Below, piece after piece: positions 6,192-6,866 of a stretch of 6,866 bases of DNA. A model generated the notes under the pieces. It was not told where the DNA came from and made no database searches. It saw nothing but the letters and a program-made list of their open reading frames with translations. The stretch spans positions 1 through 6,866 of the forward strand of contig JAITJB010000332.1 of assembly GCA_031279155.1 (NCBI GenBank), given 5' to 3'. The position numbers and the translations under genes were made by a program. How positions within the stretch are numbered: the first letter of the stretch is position 1; the number at the start of each line of letters is the position of its first letter. The DNA is from Deltaproteobacteria bacterium. Lineage in GTDB: Bacteria; Desulfobacterota; Desulfarculia; Adiutricales; Adiutricaceae.

Positions 6192-6292
6192 AGAATTATG
6201 ATATTAATTTAATAGGATTGGTTTTAGAAGCCTAGGAGAATTATGGATCTAGGATAATATCCTAAAGAAATTGTTTTTTAGGTAATTTACCT
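6192..6292. repeat. leader region with odd-length palindromes and repeated AGAATTATG
   Basis: Three perfect palindromes with a single central base lie here: ATTAA-T-TTAAT (6203-6213), TAGGATA-A-TATCCTA (6250-6264) and AGGTAA-T-TTACCT (6280-6292). AGAATTATG occurs at 6192-6200 and 6237-6245, with a further AGAATTAT at 6116-6123 overlapping the purC -10. I recognise no known riboswitch, including the purine, PRPP and T-box types, though weak matches could be missed by eye. Confidence 0.55.
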
Positions 6293-6354
6293 TCAATTAG
6301 CTTAGGCCCGCCGACTGAATCGGGTCTGGCCAAGCCAGTTTCCTAACCCCACAT

Positions 6355-6382
6355 ATTATATGTCGATAAAAAAAAAATACAA
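6355..6382 (-). promoter_or_regulatory. candidate upstream promoter, TTGTAT-16-TATAAT
   Basis: TATAAT (6355-6360) preceded at 16 bases by TTGTAT (6377-6382) on the minus strand. A start near 6348 would give purC a leader of roughly 260 bases containing the palindromes at 6203-6292. The box overlaps the stop of the small ORF ending at 6356. The -35 matches consensus at only three positions, and the T-rich setting makes chance matches likely. Confidence 0.28.
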
Positions 6383-6460
6383 GATTAAATTGCAGGACAT
6401 TACAAATGCAAGTAGAAAAGCAAGTACAAAAGCCAAGACAAAAGTAACTACAATAGCCAT
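6356..6460 (-). CDS. putative small single-helix membrane protein (34 residues)
   Basis: Not a family I recognise. ATG at 6458-6460 is preceded by GGAGG (6469-6473) eight bases upstream, the best ribosome binding site in the window. The product begins MAIVVTFVLAFVLAF and is almost entirely hydrophobic from residue 2 to 32, with a tetrapeptide pattern A-F-V-L repeated about five times, then SCN, a second hydrophobic stretch LILYFFFI and a lone Asp. This would be one or two membrane segments with hardly any soluble part. An in-frame GTG one codon upstream is an alternative start; a TAA about 14 codons upstream limits the ORF. It lies between an unrecognised gene and purC on the same strand. Caution: a T-rich strand yields hydrophobic codons by default, so this could be chance plus a repeat. 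Confidence 0.42.
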   Translation of the reverse strand: MAIVVTFVLAFVLAFLLAFVMSCNLILYFFFIDI

Positions 6461-6473
6461 CACAAAAGCCTCC
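6402..6473. repeat. six tandem degenerate 12-bp units
   Basis: From 6402 the plus strand reads ACAAATGCAAGT, AGAAAAGCAAGT, ACAAAAGCCAAG, ACAAAAGTAACT, ACAATAGCCATC and ACAAAAGCCTCC, six units with an exact 12-base period and no indels. On the minus strand each unit encodes four residues of the hydrophobic helix of the ORF ending at 6356: AFVM, AIVV, TFVL, AFVL, AFLL, AFVM. The last unit also supplies the GGAGG ribosome binding site. Confidence 0.75.
6469..6473 (-). promoter_or_regulatory. ribosome binding site of the small membrane ORF
   Basis: GGAGG, the full anti-SD core, with eight bases to the ATG at 6458-6460 and five to the upstream in-frame GTG at 6461-6463. It decides which of several frames through the 12-bp repeat is likely to be translated. 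Confidence 0.45.
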
Positions 6474-6493
6474 AAAGCTATGGGCCATCTTAG

Positions 6494-6523
6494 GTTTTAT
6501 GGCGTTACTATTTTTATCGGCAA
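6494..6523 (-). promoter_or_regulatory. weak candidate promoter for the small ORF
   Basis: TTGCCG (6518-6523) and TAAAAC (6494-6499) are spaced by 18 bases on the minus strand, each matching consensus at four of six positions. The position suits a start about 10-15 bases before the GGAGG at 6469-6473. Evidence is only positional. Confidence 0.2.
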
Positions 6524-6680
6524 AACGAGCCAGACAGCGGCAGGCCTGAGGGAAAGGCAAGGGGAGGGCTACAAAACAAACAAGCCTTTGGAAGCCTACC
6601 TGCGCCCAATCAAACCAGGGGCCTAGATGATCGAGGCTATGAACGACGCTTTAGCGGCTTCAATTTTGGCCGAGCTCACT

Positions 6681-6866
6681 TTAGCCAAATTGGGCCTGGA
6701 TTTTTTGGCCGGATCCATAGATGACCAGACCTAAGTCAATAATTTTAATAGCATTTTCCTTGACTCTATCATGGTAATTACCTTTAGTTATATCATTTAA
6801 GGCCTCTTTTGCGGCATTAGATAAGATATCATCAATGTCTTCCTTGGGCCCAATCTCACTGGCTGA
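6681..6866 (-). CDS. C-terminal part of an unidentified protein (5' end beyond the window)
   Basis: An open frame enters from the right edge and runs 61 codons to a TAA at 6681-6683 without any internal stop. The product reads SASEIGPKEDIDDILSNAA at its start, then shows KEALNDITKGNYHDRVKENA and ends in LGLVIYGSGQKIQAQFG. It has a balanced, soluble, probably helical composition rich in Asp, Lys, Asn and Ile, which looks like real protein. I see no signal peptide, membrane segment or known motif and do not recognise the family. Codons are more AT-rich than those of the pur genes. The same strand and about 220 bases of spacing separate it from the small membrane ORF, so a shared transcript is possible but not shown. 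Confidence 0.6.
   Translation of the reverse strand, partial: SASEIGPKEDIDDILSNAAKEALNDITKGNYHDRVKENAIKIIDLGLVIYGSGQKIQAQFG

Noticed and set aside
6089..6355. Purine riboswitch or T-box in the purC leader
   Set aside because: I could not find the conserved core of either class on the purC strand, so no riboswitch is called.
6297..6560. Minus-strand frame of 87 codons with a Cys every few residues
   Set aside because: The regular cysteines come from reading the 12-bp repeat one base out of phase with the hydrophobic ORF; no SD precedes its start. Considered as a cysteine-rich peptide but not supported.
6360..6626. Plus-strand frame of 88 codons starting MSIKKKYKIK
   Set aside because: No ribosome binding site; its N-terminal half is only the 12-bp repeat read as T-K-A-K tetrapeptides and the rest has no protein-like pattern. 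The opposite strand gives the better-supported frame.
6627..6734. Plus-strand 35-residue ORF starting MIEAMNDALAAS with AGGGG five bases upstream
   Set aside because: Attractive composition, but it is antisense to the open C-terminal gene fragment ending at 6681 for half its length, and two overlapping real genes is less likely.

Overview
The window holds one purine-biosynthesis gene block on the minus strand, reading right to left as purC, purS, purQ, purL, purF. Separate PurS and PurQ with a short PurL (736 residues) is the three-subunit FGAM synthase arrangement typical of Bacillota and some other bacteria and archaea. It is not the fused ~1,300-residue PurL of Gammaproteobacteria. The order purC-S-Q-L-F matches the core of the Bacillus/Clostridium-type pur operon, and PurF is of the propeptide, [4Fe-4S] type. 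Gene spacing is tight and the genes are moderately GC-rich, while the non-coding stretches are AT-rich. A bacterium with a Bacillota-like pur cluster is the safest reading; phylum and genus cannot be fixed from this sequence.

Layout from left to right. Bases 1-583 hold no convincing gene. They may contain the tail of a plus-strand gene (1-90) and do contain several hairpins downstream of purF, including a strong GC-rich one at 305-360. purF (584-2005), purL (2018-4228), purQ (4235-4963) and purS (4960-5214) follow with gaps of 12 and 6 bases and one GTGA overlap, so they look co-transcribed and translationally coupled. Between purS and purC lies a 154-base gap filled largely by a degenerate 9-10 bp repeat array (5251-5342) that can fold on itself. 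purC (5369-6088) has a good ribosome binding site and a perfect TATAAT -10 box just upstream.

To the right, 6089-6355 is an AT-rich leader with odd-length palindromes and three copies of ATAATTCT. Before it comes a likely unannotated 34-codon membrane-protein ORF (6356-6460, minus), built from a 12-bp tandem repeat and preceded by GGAGG. At the right edge an unrecognised minus-strand gene ends at 6681.

Together the five enzymes supply the first pathway step (PurF: PRPP to phosphoribosylamine), the FGAR to FGAM step (PurL with PurQ and PurS) and the SAICAR step (PurC). The remaining genes (purD, purN, purM, purE, purB, purH) are not in the window, and the block ends after purF instead of continuing into purM. 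I see no recognisable mobile element, CRISPR array, tRNA or rRNA. The best candidates for something undescribed are the repeat-built micro-membrane protein upstream of purC and the self-complementary repeat array inside the operon.
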